A stretch of DNA of 64,000 nt, taken from contig NZ_REFR01000010.1 of assembly GCF_003688555.1 (NCBI RefSeq), forward strand, positions 372,001 through 436,000. The letters run 5' to 3'. Under the pieces are notes generated by a model. The model saw only the letters and a program-made list of their open reading frames with translations. It ran no database searches and was not told the DNA's origin. A program made the position numbers and the translations under genes. Below, in pieces: positions 52,312-60,424 of the stretch. This DNA is from Eilatimonas milleporae. Lineage in GTDB: Bacteria; Pseudomonadota; Alphaproteobacteria; Sphingomonadales; Kordiimonadaceae. Each line of letters opens with the position of its first letter. Positions within the stretch are counted from its first letter, which is position 1.

Positions 52312-54510
52312 CTAGTCGACGATGTCCATTTCCTCAATGAGGGTCCGGGCACCGTCCACCTTGTCCATGACCCAAAGCATGTAGCGCGTATCCACATGGA
52401 TCGTTCGCGTGGTGCGCGGGTCGAAGTCCCAGTCTGAATTCACGCTTTCGAATGTCCCGTCAAACAGCAGGCCCACCAGCTCACCGCGTGCGTTGAGCGT
52501 TGCCGAACCACTGTTGCCGCCCGTGGAGTCAAGGTCCGAGAGGAAGTTCACCGGCACGGAACCGATGCTCTTCAAGGCATAGGGTCCATAATCCCTGGCC
52601 GCAACCCGGTCGAGCAAGGACTGGGGCGCATTGAATGGAGCCTCGCCCGTATTTTTGTCCGTGATGCCCTCAAGGGTCGTGAACGGCAGATAGGCCATGC
52701 CGTCCCTCGGGCTGCCGCCAAGCACGCTGCCAAAGGTCACGCGCAGCGTGCTGTTGGCATCCGGATAGGTCAGCTGCCCCTGTTCACGTTGCCAACCGGT
52801 GATGGCATCCATGTATGTGGGGCGAAGCGCCAGTGCGCGACCGGCGCGCTCCTTGCTCTGCTGTTCAAGGGTGAAGCCATACGCATACATGGCGACCGCA
52901 AGCTGGATAAAGGGGTCGTCGCTTGCCTCCAGCGCCTCCGGCGTCGCGTCCATCAGACCAAGGCGTGTCTCCGTATCGCCAAGCGTGGTATTCTCGTAGA
53001 AGCGGTCCAGGAGAGCCGGCAGCTCTTCCGCCGTGGTCTCGGCCGTCAGGCCGAGGGCCGCATCGAAGTCCGCGACGCGCTCAGCCATCGGCTGCCCGAT
53101 ATAGCCTTTCAGGAACAGGATCCATTGCGCTTTGTCGACCGCCGGGTCAAAGCGGCGGTCGATCGCTTGCAGGCCTTGCCGGATAAACGCCATATCGCGT
53201 TCCTGATAGCCCTGCTCCCGCTCGGCATCCGGTTTCAGGCGCTCCTTGGACAGACGGTAGAGCCGTCTCGCCGCCGAGAAAAGCTGCGGGCGAGAGACAT
53301 TGCCGTACCAGAACTGTGTCCGGGCCGCCGCGGCACTCTCTTCCGAAAGGGCGGACAGGGCGGTGATGGCCTCGCCATAATCCGCGCGTGCACTGTCGGC
53401 GGCAATCCACTCCGCCAGTGCGGCCTCGCGGGCACGGCGGCGGTCGACAAGCCCCACACGCCGCGCGCCTTCTATCTGGCCGCGCAGGTTCTTCTCAAAA
53501 TTATTGAGACCGGCGAGAAGCGCTTCATACTTCACCCGTGCATCGGACCCTTCAGGGGCCGTCGCCTCGATCGTATCAATCCAGTCGTTCAGAAGAACGG
53601 TCCATGTCGGATAGGTCCAATCGAAGGTGTTTTCCACCTCCGCCAGCAAAGTGTAGCGACTGGTCGAACCGGGATAGCCCGCCGCCATCACAAAGTCGCC
53701 GTCTTCCAAGCCTGCCGCGCTCACCTTCAAATGATGCTCCGGCTCATAGGGTACATTGTCTTCGCTATAGTCGGCCGCCGTGCCGTCCGGCCCGACATAG
53801 GCACGGTAGAAGGCGAAATCGCCCGTATGGCGGGGCCACTGCCAATTGTCGATGTCGCCGCCATATTTGCCGATCGAATCTGCGGGCGCATAGACAAGGC
53901 GCACATCGCGCACTTCAAGCCGCTTGATGAGCTTGTATTCAGCCCCGCCGTAGAAACCGGCGACCTGACAGCGATAGCCCGCGTCCACCTCGCATTCGGC
54001 GGTGATGTCCTTGCGGCGCTGTTGGACCGTTTCGTAACGCTCAAGAGGGTCCAGGGTCGCGGTGCCCGTGCGCACACGCTCCGTCACATCGGTGACTTCC
54101 GTGGTCACATAGATACGCGACCCCGGCGCCGCCGGAAGCTCGTCCCCCCGGGTCGCGGCCAGAAAACCATTCTCAAGATAATTGTTTTCCGCCGTCGAAT
54201 TATACTGGACGGACCCGCGCGCGCAGTGATGGTTGGTCACGGCCAGGCCCTGGTTTGAGACGAAACTCGCCGAGCAGCCGCCGAGGGACACGACAGCCCC
54301 CATGGGAAAGCCGGTCAGGTCAGCCAGTTTGGCGGCTGAAATCCTCAATCCCGCTTTGCGCAGGTCGCCGCTGATATCCTGCAGTTGATCGGGCGTGTAC
54401 ATACCCTCCCCTGCCAGAACAGGCCCGCTCAGAACATGCCCGGTCAGAACAGGCCCTGTCAGGGATGCGGCAAGCCACAGGCTGATGACGGATCGTCTAC
54501 TGGTTTTCAT
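52312..54510 (-). CDS. S46-family dipeptidyl-peptidase, DPP7-like
   Basis: A 732-residue exported S46 peptidase releasing dipeptides. ATG 54510 has GGGAGA just upstream and begins a signal peptide cleaved near VLAGEG. SLGGCSASFVSNQGLAVTNHHC gives the catalytic His near 94-95, NWQWPRHTGDFAFYRAYVG the Asp block, and DSTGGNSGSATL the Ser667. The residue 18 positions after the Ser is Gly685. By the known DPP7/DPP11 rule Gly there goes with hydrophobic P1 residues and Arg with acidic ones. The signal peptide contains a fourfold 15-bp repeat. Confidence 0.92.
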   Translation of the reverse strand: MKTSRRSVISLWLAASLTGPVLTGHVLSGPVLAGEGMYTPDQLQDISGDLRKAGLRISAAKLADLTGFPMGAVVSLGGCSASFVSNQGLAVTNHHCARGSVQYNSTAENNYLENGFLAATRGDELPAAPGSRIYVTTEVTDVTERVRTGTATLDPLERYETVQQRRKDITAECEVDAGYRCQVAGFYGGAEYKLIKRLEVRDVRLVYAPADSIGKYGGDIDNWQWPRHTGDFAFYRAYVGPDGTAADYSEDNVPYEPEHHLKVSAAGLEDGDFVMAAGYPGSTSRYTLLAEVENTFDWTYPTWTVLLNDWIDTIEATAPEGSDARVKYEALLAGLNNFEKNLRGQIEGARRVGLVDRRRAREAALAEWIAADSARADYGEAITALSALSEESAAAARTQFWYGNVSRPQLFSAARRLYRLSKERLKPDAEREQGYQERDMAFIRQGLQAIDRRFDPAVDKAQWILFLKGYIGQPMAERVADFDAALGLTAETTAEELPALLDRFYENTTLGDTETRLGLMDATPEALEASDDPFIQLAVAMYAYGFTLEQQSKERAGRALALRPTYMDAITGWQREQGQLTYPDANSTLRVTFGSVLGGSPRDGMAYLPFTTLEGITDKNTGEAPFNAPQSLLDRVAARDYGPYALKSIGSVPVNFLSDLDSTGGNSGSATLNARGELVGLLFDGTFESVNSDWDFDPRTTRTIHVDTRYMLWVMDKVDGARTLIEEMDIVD
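54409..54468 (-). repeat. 15-bp x4 decayed repeat in the S46 signal peptide
   Basis: CCCTGCCAGAACAGG, CCCGCTCAGAACATG, CCCGGTCAGAACAGG and CCCTGTCAGGGATGC are adjacent with few differences. On the coding strand they spell repeated Gly-Pro-Val-Leu-type segments at the end of the leader. Confidence 0.8.
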
Positions 54511-54837
54511 GATGTCTCCCGAAATGAATGCCGCGTTGCGTGCGGGCAAATTGTGTCTCTGTCGTATCGAATTCTCGCGGTTGGACCTGTTCAAAGACTT
54601 TCAGAAACCGCGCATCAAACGCTGTGTCATACGGTGGAAGGATATGGCGACGCAAGGATGTGATCGCCCCCCTCATCTTTCACCCTTGCGAGAAATGCGA
54701 TATTATAACATAACGCATGTGAAAACCGTTGACCGGATTTGCCGGTGCGGACGGACAGGACATGTGATCGGGGCTGTGCTATGGCCTTGCTGCCAGTGCA
54801 TCCACGTTCAAAACACAGTCCAAACGGGAATTTCTTG
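54511..54837. promoter_or_regulatory. 327-bp divergent promoter region
   Basis: It lies between the S46 peptidase (leftward) and the PhoX-like gene (rightward). A rather AT-rich stretch around 54700-54720 (GATATTATAACATAACGC) is the best place for a -10 element. No other gene is recognised. Confidence 0.35.
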
Positions 54838-56202
54838 ATGACGCTTTCCAGACGGCAATTCACATCCATCGCGGTGTCCGCCGCTTTTGCCGGTTTAGCA
54901 CGAAACCTCCTGTCCACGCCGGCAACCGCCATGGCGACAGCCTCCGGGTATGGCCCTCTGCAATCCGACCCGAACGCGCTTCTCGACTTGCCGGAAGGCT
55001 TTTCATATCGGGTCATTTCCAGGCTTGGGGCGACCATGAGCGATGGGCTGATGGTCCCTGATCGGGCCGACGGCATGGGGTGTTTCGGCATTTCCGACGA
55101 CAAAGTGGCGCTTGTGCGCAATCACGAACTGGCGCACTGGCACAAGACCGGCGGCGCTTTCCGGGAAAACGGCCCCCGCGACATTGACGCCTTCGACCGG
55201 CTTGACGATGGCACCCCCCTGCCCGGCGGAACAACCACGCTTGTTTACAATATGAAGACCGGCCGTGTTGAGCGGGAATATCTCAGCCTGATCGGAACAC
55301 TGCGCAACTGTGCCGGGGGCGCCACCCCCTGGGGCAGTTGGCTCACATGCGAGGAAAATGTCACACGCGCGGGCGATAAGGTCCAGAAGGACCATGGCTG
55401 GATCTTTGAAGTCCCGGCACAGGCGGATGGCATTGTCAGCCCCGAGCCGATCAAGGCCATGGGGCGCTTCAACCATGAAGCCGCCGCGGTCGACCCGCGC
55501 ACCGGCATCGTCTATCTGACCGAAGACCGGAACGACAGCCTCTTTTATCGCTTCATACCAAAGACACCGGGCAAACTGCAGGATGGAGGCCGACTGCAGG
55601 CCCTGTCCTTCAGGAACGGGGCGCCGCATCAGGACAGCCGCAATTGGGAACGCCGTGACCTCGACGTCGGGGAATGGCGCGACGCCGAATGGGTGGATCT
55701 CACCGGCACGGACAGCCCGGAGGATGACCTGCGCCTTCGCGGTCATGAGGACGGCGCCACCGTCTTTGCCCGGGGTGAGGGTGTGCACTGGGGTGACGGT
55801 GAACTCTACTTCTGTTGTACCTCCGGCGGGGCGGCCCGACTGGGACAGATTATGCGTTACCGTCCGGGCCCGGATGAAGGCACGCCGGGCGAGGCAAGCG
55901 CGCCGGGGCGTCTCCAGCTTTTCCTGGAGTCAGACGATCCCGACCGGTTCAATTTTGGCGACAACCTGACCGTCGCCCCGAACGGGCACCTGTTCGTGTG
56001 TGAAGACCAGTATACGGACACTGTCAGCAATCATATTCGCGGTGTCACACCGGCGGGCGCGCTTTATGATTTCGCGCATGTGCGCCTGCAAACGGAAGTC
56101 GCCGGGGCCTGTTTCTCGCCGGACGGATCGGTCTTGTTCGTCAACCTGTATCAGCCGACCAGGACCCTTGCCATTACCGGGCCGTGGGGCTTCATGTCAT
56201 GA
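54838..56202 (+). CDS. PhoX-like (DUF839) exported protein
   Basis: A 454-residue protein of the PhoX/DUF839 beta-propeller family. The leader carries SRRQFTSIAVSAAFAGLA, a twin-arginine motif, so it is probably exported folded by Tat. VRNHELAHW, WGSWLTCEEN, GRFNHEAAAVDPRTGIVYLTED and EGVHWGDGELYFCCTSGG are family blocks that in PhoX bind Fe and Ca. It may be a phosphatase, but many family members are uncharacterised. ATG 54838 is chosen because the Tat motif follows at once. Its stop overlaps merC. Confidence 0.83.
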   Translation: MTLSRRQFTSIAVSAAFAGLARNLLSTPATAMATASGYGPLQSDPNALLDLPEGFSYRVISRLGATMSDGLMVPDRADGMGCFGISDDKVALVRNHELAHWHKTGGAFRENGPRDIDAFDRLDDGTPLPGGTTTLVYNMKTGRVEREYLSLIGTLRNCAGGATPWGSWLTCEENVTRAGDKVQKDHGWIFEVPAQADGIVSPEPIKAMGRFNHEAAAVDPRTGIVYLTEDRNDSLFYRFIPKTPGKLQDGGRLQALSFRNGAPHQDSRNWERRDLDVGEWRDAEWVDLTGTDSPEDDLRLRGHEDGATVFARGEGVHWGDGELYFCCTSGGAARLGQIMRYRPGPDEGTPGEASAPGRLQLFLESDDPDRFNFGDNLTVAPNGHLFVCEDQYTDTVSNHIRGVTPAGALYDFAHVRLQTEVAGACFSPDGSVLFVNLYQPTRTLAITGPWGFMS

Positions 56203-56672
56203 ACGGTGCCCGTACGGCTTTTGCCCAGACGGCTTTTGCCCAGACGGCTTTTGTCAAGACGGCTTTTGTCAAGACAGCTTTTGTCAAGACAGCTTTTGTC
56301 CAGACAGGCCTGGATGCGACCGGGGCTATCGTCAGCCTCGGCTGCCTGGTCCACTGTCTTGCCCTGCCCCTTGCATCGTCCCTGTTGCCTGCCTTGATGA
56401 GACCCTTCGAAGCCCGGGAATGGGTGCATATGGCTCTGGCTCTTGTCGCGGTTCCGGTCGCGCTTGTCGCCATGAAGAAAGGATTTCGGGTCCATGGGCG
56501 CGGTCTGCCCTCTGTCACTGTCATACCCGGGCTCATATGTTTGAACGGATCGCTTTTGATCGGTGATCCGCACTGGCTCGCTGACGGTGTTGCCGCCTTC
56601 GGTGCGGGCCTGACCGTGCTCGGACACTTGCTGAACCATCGCCTGACCCGGCTGGCCAACACCCCCACCTGA
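56199..56672 (+). CDS. MerC-domain membrane protein with repeat-expanded N-terminus
   Basis: A 157-residue membrane protein. The MerC domain begins near residue 46 with GAIVSLGCLVHCLALPLASSLLPAL, whose Cys pair is the metal-handling motif, followed by helices VHMALALVAVPVALVAM, VIPGLICLNGSLLIG and GVAAFGAGLTVLGHLL. Residues 6-35 are six copies of a five-residue unit Thr-Ala-Phe-Val/Ala-Lys/Gln not seen in normal MerC. ATG 56199 overlaps the PhoX-like gene stop. Mercury is not implied; relatives may handle other metals. Confidence 0.8.
   Translation: MNGARTAFAQTAFAQTAFVKTAFVKTAFVKTAFVQTGLDATGAIVSLGCLVHCLALPLASSLLPALMRPFEAREWVHMALALVAVPVALVAMKKGFRVHGRGLPSVTVIPGLICLNGSLLIGDPHWLADGVAAFGAGLTVLGHLLNHRLTRLANTPT
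56214..56303 (+). repeat. 15-bp x6 tandem repeat in merC
   Basis: Six head-to-tail copies of ACGGCTTTTGCCCAG with a few substitutions (GTCAAG in the middle copies, ACAGC in the last two). The copy number can change by slippage without loss of frame. Confidence 0.97.
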
Positions 56673-56691
56673 TGTGTCCCATAGTGTGCCC

Positions 56692-56790
56692 ATGTCCTCT
56701 CCTGTTCTCAGAGTTTCAGCGCTACGCCACGGATATGGTGACCGGGATATCCTGCATATCAACGATTGGACCCTTTATGGGGCCTGTTCC
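56692..56790 (+). pseudogene. Truncated ABC transporter ATP-binding gene
   Basis: After merC a frame starting MSSPVLRVSALRHGYGDRDI and continuing LHINDWTL looks like the first 28 residues of an ABC ATPase of the LolD/FtsE kind, where SALRHGYGDR is followed by the Walker A region. Here the similarity stops near 56780 and the frame runs into the antisense of the acyltransferase end. The Walker motifs are absent. It was probably cut when the acyltransferase/LytTR segment arrived. Confidence 0.55.
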
Positions 56791-57950
56791 ACGGCCTTTC
56801 CGCCTGCCGTTACATCATCTTTCACTTTGGATCTCATGCCGAACAGGAAGCGCAGCGTATCGGACGGATAGATCAAAACCCGGCAGGCGAGCGCGGTGAC
56901 CGAAAATGACAGGATCAGCAGACACGCCCACTTCGCCGCGATCCCCATCGGCCACTGCACGATGTGGTAGGCAAAGATGACGATCACGGTCTGATGCAGG
57001 ATGTAAAACGGGTAAATCAGGCTGTTTGCCTGTGTCAGCCACGGCGGCGTTGTCCAAAGGAACCTCTGCGCCATGCTCAGGGACGCAACGACGCCGCTCC
57101 ACGCCAGCGCCGCCCCGAGCGCCCACCAGATCGCCCAAAGCGTCCCCAGATCGAAATACGGGCTGAAATCGATAAAATAATAGGCGTAAAAGACGACCGA
57201 CACCGCCAGAAACCCACAGGCATGAAGACGCCACCGGGACTGTATCCGTGTCCATGTGCCCCTGTGTGCGATCAGGATCAGGCCCGCGCAGAAAAAACTG
57301 AAATAAAACAGGGATGAAGACAGGTTTTCGATGCTTTTGCTGTCGGACGGGAAACTGTCCTTCAGCCCCACGCGCAGGGCCGCGATCAGAAGGCCCGCCA
57401 GCAAAAGCCCCCACCCGCTGCGTGCGCAGGCCTGCGCCATGGTGTGCAGGGCCTGGGCCCGGTCGCCGGCCAGCAGGCGCTGCACCGGAATGGCGATCAG
57501 CGAGAACACCAGCAGATATTCGATAAACCACAGATGCTTGGCCTCGAACGCAAGCGCCAGCGCGGGGTATGCCGACCACAGCGATGCGTACCGCGCGGGG
57601 TCTTCCAGATACAGCTGCGGCGGCACGATCAGTGTCATGCCCACCAGAAGGGGCAGAAAAAGCCGGCGGATCTTGTCCCACGCGAACGCCGGCGCGGTGC
57701 GTTTGGCCAGCAGCAATCCCGCCCCCGCGCCGGATACGAAAAACAGGATCGGCAGACGAAACTGCTCGAAATACACCATGATATCGTCAAGCAGTTTGCT
57801 GGACTGGGCGTTCATGATGCCCCAGTCGTCGCCGTTGAAGGGCATGCCCGCATGGTGCACGAAAACGGCGACGACGGCGGCGACCCGCAACCAGTCAAGT
57901 TCGCTTAATCGGCTGTGCGTGTTGGCGGATTTGGACTGACGTGTGGACAT
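56775..57950 (-). CDS. Membrane acyltransferase (acyltransferase-3/OafA-like)
   Basis: A 391-residue integral membrane acyltransferase. ELDWLRVAAVVAVFVHHAGMPFN has the His used by this family, and FRLPILFFVSGAGAGLLL follows. About ten helices continue to the C-terminus. It probably transfers acetyl or succinyl groups to a surface glycan. ATG 57950 (MSTRQSKSANTH) is chosen over the open frame from 58055. It is divergent from the LytTR gene at 58146. Confidence 0.85.
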   Translation of the reverse strand: MSTRQSKSANTHSRLSELDWLRVAAVVAVFVHHAGMPFNGDDWGIMNAQSSKLLDDIMVYFEQFRLPILFFVSGAGAGLLLAKRTAPAFAWDKIRRLFLPLLVGMTLIVPPQLYLEDPARYASLWSAYPALALAFEAKHLWFIEYLLVFSLIAIPVQRLLAGDRAQALHTMAQACARSGWGLLLAGLLIAALRVGLKDSFPSDSKSIENLSSSLFYFSFFCAGLILIAHRGTWTRIQSRWRLHACGFLAVSVVFYAYYFIDFSPYFDLGTLWAIWWALGAALAWSGVVASLSMAQRFLWTTPPWLTQANSLIYPFYILHQTVIVIFAYHIVQWPMGIAAKWACLLILSFSVTALACRVLIYPSDTLRFLFGMRSKVKDDVTAGGKAVEQAP

Positions 57951-58145
57951 GGATAGTATACTCGGTGTGGTCGGTGAACGGATGGCCCAAGACTTAAGCC
58001 CCCCCGGCCCGGCGTCGAGCGTGAATCCGCCGCCCACGGGGCCGCTGGGGGCCAACGTCAGCTATCCGGGACGAACGTCATCTGCCTGTCTGTCGCCATG
58101 GGCTTTCCGCCATCGCATGGCGCCGCCTTGCGTTAAGGATCGTGC

Positions 58146-59045
58146 ATGCCGGATTTTTCATTGGCACGGACTCTTTCGGACCGGACTCTCTCGGACCGGT
58201 GGGCCGCCCTTGTCATCGTCACGGTCACCCTGTTGTCGTTTTTTGTCCTCGCCAGTTCCGAGGCCCAGGACGCGCGGGCGGCATCCGCCGGGACCAACCC
58301 GATAGAGCCCTGGCTGGCGCAGGCGGCCTCGCACATCGCCATCCTCGCCGTCGTTCCCATCATACCCGCCCTGCTCTCACGCATCCGCTTTGACAGGGGC
58401 CGGCGCGTCCATGCGCTTTGCGGTCTGGCCCTGGGCTGTGTCCTCTTCAGTGTCGGCCATGTCCTGCTGATGGTGGGGATCCGCAAGCTGCTGTGGCCCT
58501 GGTTCATGGGCGGCGCATATGTCTTCGGCCTGTTCGATCCGTTTGTCTGGCTTTATGAATTCAGAAAGGACGCCTACACATTTGTCCTCCAGGTGGGCGT
58601 GTTCTGGTCCTTCCGGCACTTCGAAACGCTGCGCGCGGATGGTGAAGCCTTGCGGGCCCAGATCGTACGGCAGACCGTACGGCAGGCCGTGCAGCCGGCC
58701 GCGCCGGCCTTGCCCCTGTCCCTGAAATCCGGCGGACGCACCGTCCATCTGGACCCGGATGAGATATTGTGGGCCAAATCGGCGTCGAATTATGTGGAAA
58801 TTCATACCGGCAGCGCCATGCACCTCGTCCGCCTGACCCTGACGGAACTGCACGACATGCTCGGTGCGCCGGACCCGTGCCATATCCGGATTCACCGCTC
58901 CTACCTGGTCTCGCGCCGTGAAATCGTCGAGACCGTGCCCACGCGCGACGGCCGGGCCACGGTCAAACTCCGCTCAGGCGTGACGCTGCCCGTCGGCAGG
59001 GCCTTCCGGCCCCACCTGGCGGCGGCTTTGACGCCCGATCCGTGA
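58146..59045 (+). CDS. LytTR-family regulator with membrane domain
   Basis: A 299-residue protein. About four transmembrane segments occupy 20-170 (WAALVIVTVTLLSFFVLAS, ALCGLALGCVLFSVGHVLLMV, FVLQVGVFWSFRHF), and a C-terminal LytTR DNA-binding domain follows (LSLKSGGRTVHLDPDEILWAKS, YVEIHTGS, CHIRIHRSYLVSRREIVE, VTLPVGRAFRPHL). It is one-component membrane-bound regulation, divergent from the acyltransferase across 195 bases, a pairing that suggests it regulates that gene. Two short in-frame duplications lie at the N-terminus and in the linker. Confidence 0.88.
   Translation: MPDFSLARTLSDRTLSDRWAALVIVTVTLLSFFVLASSEAQDARAASAGTNPIEPWLAQAASHIAILAVVPIIPALLSRIRFDRGRRVHALCGLALGCVLFSVGHVLLMVGIRKLLWPWFMGGAYVFGLFDPFVWLYEFRKDAYTFVLQVGVFWSFRHFETLRADGEALRAQIVRQTVRQAVQPAAPALPLSLKSGGRTVHLDPDEILWAKSASNYVEIHTGSAMHLVRLTLTELHDMLGAPDPCHIRIHRSYLVSRREIVETVPTRDGRATVKLRSGVTLPVGRAFRPHLAAALTPDP
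58167..58196 (+). repeat. 15-bp x2 duplication, LytTR N-terminus
   Basis: CGGACTCTTTCGGAC and CGGACTCTCTCGGAC are adjacent and give Arg-Thr-Leu-Ser-Asp repeated before the first helix. Confidence 0.8.
58664..58699 (+). repeat. 12-bp x3 repeat, LytTR linker
   Basis: CGTACGGCAGAC, CGTACGGCAGGC and CGTGCAGCCGGC follow each other in the linker between the membrane part and the DNA-binding domain, giving Val-Arg-Gln-type repeats. Confidence 0.75.
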
Positions 59046-59099
59046 ATGTGATACATACGTATAATCTTATAAACTGCTGATTAAAATAACGAATTTGTT

Positions 59100-60062
59100 T
59101 CAGTTTCTAGGGCTGGCCGGACGCCGCACGATCAGGGATACGGCGATACCGCCCAGCACCAGCGCCCCGGCGATCAGCAAACGCGCCGTCAGCGCTTCAT
59201 CCAGCAGGACCGTCCCGGCCGCGACGGCGATGACCGGCACGCTCAACTGGGCAATGCCCGCGACCGTTGCCGGCAGGGCCGGCAGTATCCGGTACCACAG
59301 CGCATAGCCCAGGCCGGATGTCACCGCCCCGGCGGTCGCGGCCGTCAAAACGCCGGGCCCGGACAGTGCGCTGTCACCGTCAGGGGCCATGGGCAGTCCC
59401 GCCAGGCCCGCCACACTTGCAAGACCAGTCAGGGGCACACACAGCAGAAAGTTCCCCGCCGTTGCCCCCAGGGCGTCCGTCTCGGTCCGTCCCAGGAGGG
59501 TATAGACCGCCCAGCCCGCACCGGCCGCCACCATGGCCAGGACTTCGGCGAACGGTACGCTTGCCCGCCCGGTGGGCCACAGCAGGATGATCAGTCCCAG
59601 AAACGCGATCAGGGCGCCGATCCAGCGCATGCGCGGAATGGCCTGCCCTTCCCGCACCGTCCATCCGAAAATGACGACCTGCAACACGCCGAACAGGATC
59701 AGCGCGCCCAGGCCCGCGCCCAGGCCGGTATAGGCCCATGAAAATCCGATCATGTAAACGGCCAGCATCGCCGCGCCGGCCAACCGTCTGGGTGCCCACA
59801 GCGGCGGCCGCCTCGTTTGACGCCCGACCGCCAGCCCCCACAGGACCAGGGCCCCGCTGGCAACCCGGATCGCCGCGAAATCCATCGGCGCCATCCCCAG
59901 GTCGGCGACACCGATGCGGTTTAAAATGGAATTGGCGGCAAAGGCCGTCATGGTCAGCGCGACAGCGGCAAAAAGCCATATCGGACTGTGATCATGGCCC
60001 GCTGCGTCCGCGTGCACCGTGCGGTTCCGGTCTGTGCGTGTCTTGTCCGAATGTGTCGGCAT
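59100..60062 (-). CDS. DMT-family (EamA) transporter
   Basis: A 320-residue inner-membrane transporter with ten predicted helices in two EamA repeats (NSILNRIGVADLGMAPMDFAAIRV; VTSGLGYALWYRILPALPATVAG...LLDEALTARLLIAGALVLGGI). It likely exports a metabolite or amino acid. ATG 60062 has AGGTGAA directly upstream and is preferred over 60089. It converges with the LytTR gene. Confidence 0.9.
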   Translation of the reverse strand: MPTHSDKTRTDRNRTVHADAAGHDHSPIWLFAAVALTMTAFAANSILNRIGVADLGMAPMDFAAIRVASGALVLWGLAVGRQTRRPPLWAPRRLAGAAMLAVYMIGFSWAYTGLGAGLGALILFGVLQVVIFGWTVREGQAIPRMRWIGALIAFLGLIILLWPTGRASVPFAEVLAMVAAGAGWAVYTLLGRTETDALGATAGNFLLCVPLTGLASVAGLAGLPMAPDGDSALSGPGVLTAATAGAVTSGLGYALWYRILPALPATVAGIAQLSVPVIAVAAGTVLLDEALTARLLIAGALVLGGIAVSLIVRRPASPRN

Positions 60063-60205
60063 TTCACCTGTCCCGAGCTTCAAAGCCATGGCAGCTTAAA
60101 GGCATACACTCGGGCGGCGCATGTCACAATGCGATCGCCTGGCGGTCGCATATGTCCCCTGTCGTGTGTGATGGGCGGCGGCGTTCCGCCCTCAGGCTGT
60201 CCGGC

Positions 60206-60424
60206 CTATCGCTCCCCTGCCCGGCGCGGCGCGGTATCGTCCTCATGCGCCGGCCGCGAAACGGCCCGGATGACCACGGCGATCGGGGCGCCTGCGGCCA
60301 GCGCGGCGGCGATATCCGCCGGTCCCTCGATCACCAGGGCCAGGATCAGCCCGCCAAGGCTGACGGCCAGCAGAAGGGCCGGTATTTTGAAAATCCGCAA
60401 AAGGGTTCCGGGGGGTGAGGTCAC
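60206..60424 (-). CDS. Small membrane protein of iron module 2
   Basis: A 72-residue protein starting at GTG 60424, overlapping the PepSY gene stop (GTGA). Two transmembrane segments are likely (IFKIPALLLAVSLGGLILALVIEG and IAAALAAGAPIAVVIRAV). I recognise no family. Translational coupling with the PepSY gene suggests a shared role in siderophore use. The start choice rests on the overlap. Confidence 0.6.
   Translation of the reverse strand: MTSPPGTLLRIFKIPALLLAVSLGGLILALVIEGPADIAAALAAGAPIAVVIRAVSRPAHEDDTAPRRAGER

Noticed and set aside
52789-54258. 489-codon plus-strand frame opposite the S46 peptidase
   Set aside because: The minus-strand S46 protein has all catalytic blocks; this frame has no recognisable domain.
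56214-56303. Six regularly spaced repeats as a CRISPR array
   Set aside because: The units are 15 bp, directly adjacent with no spacers, and lie inside the merC reading frame; no cas genes are present.
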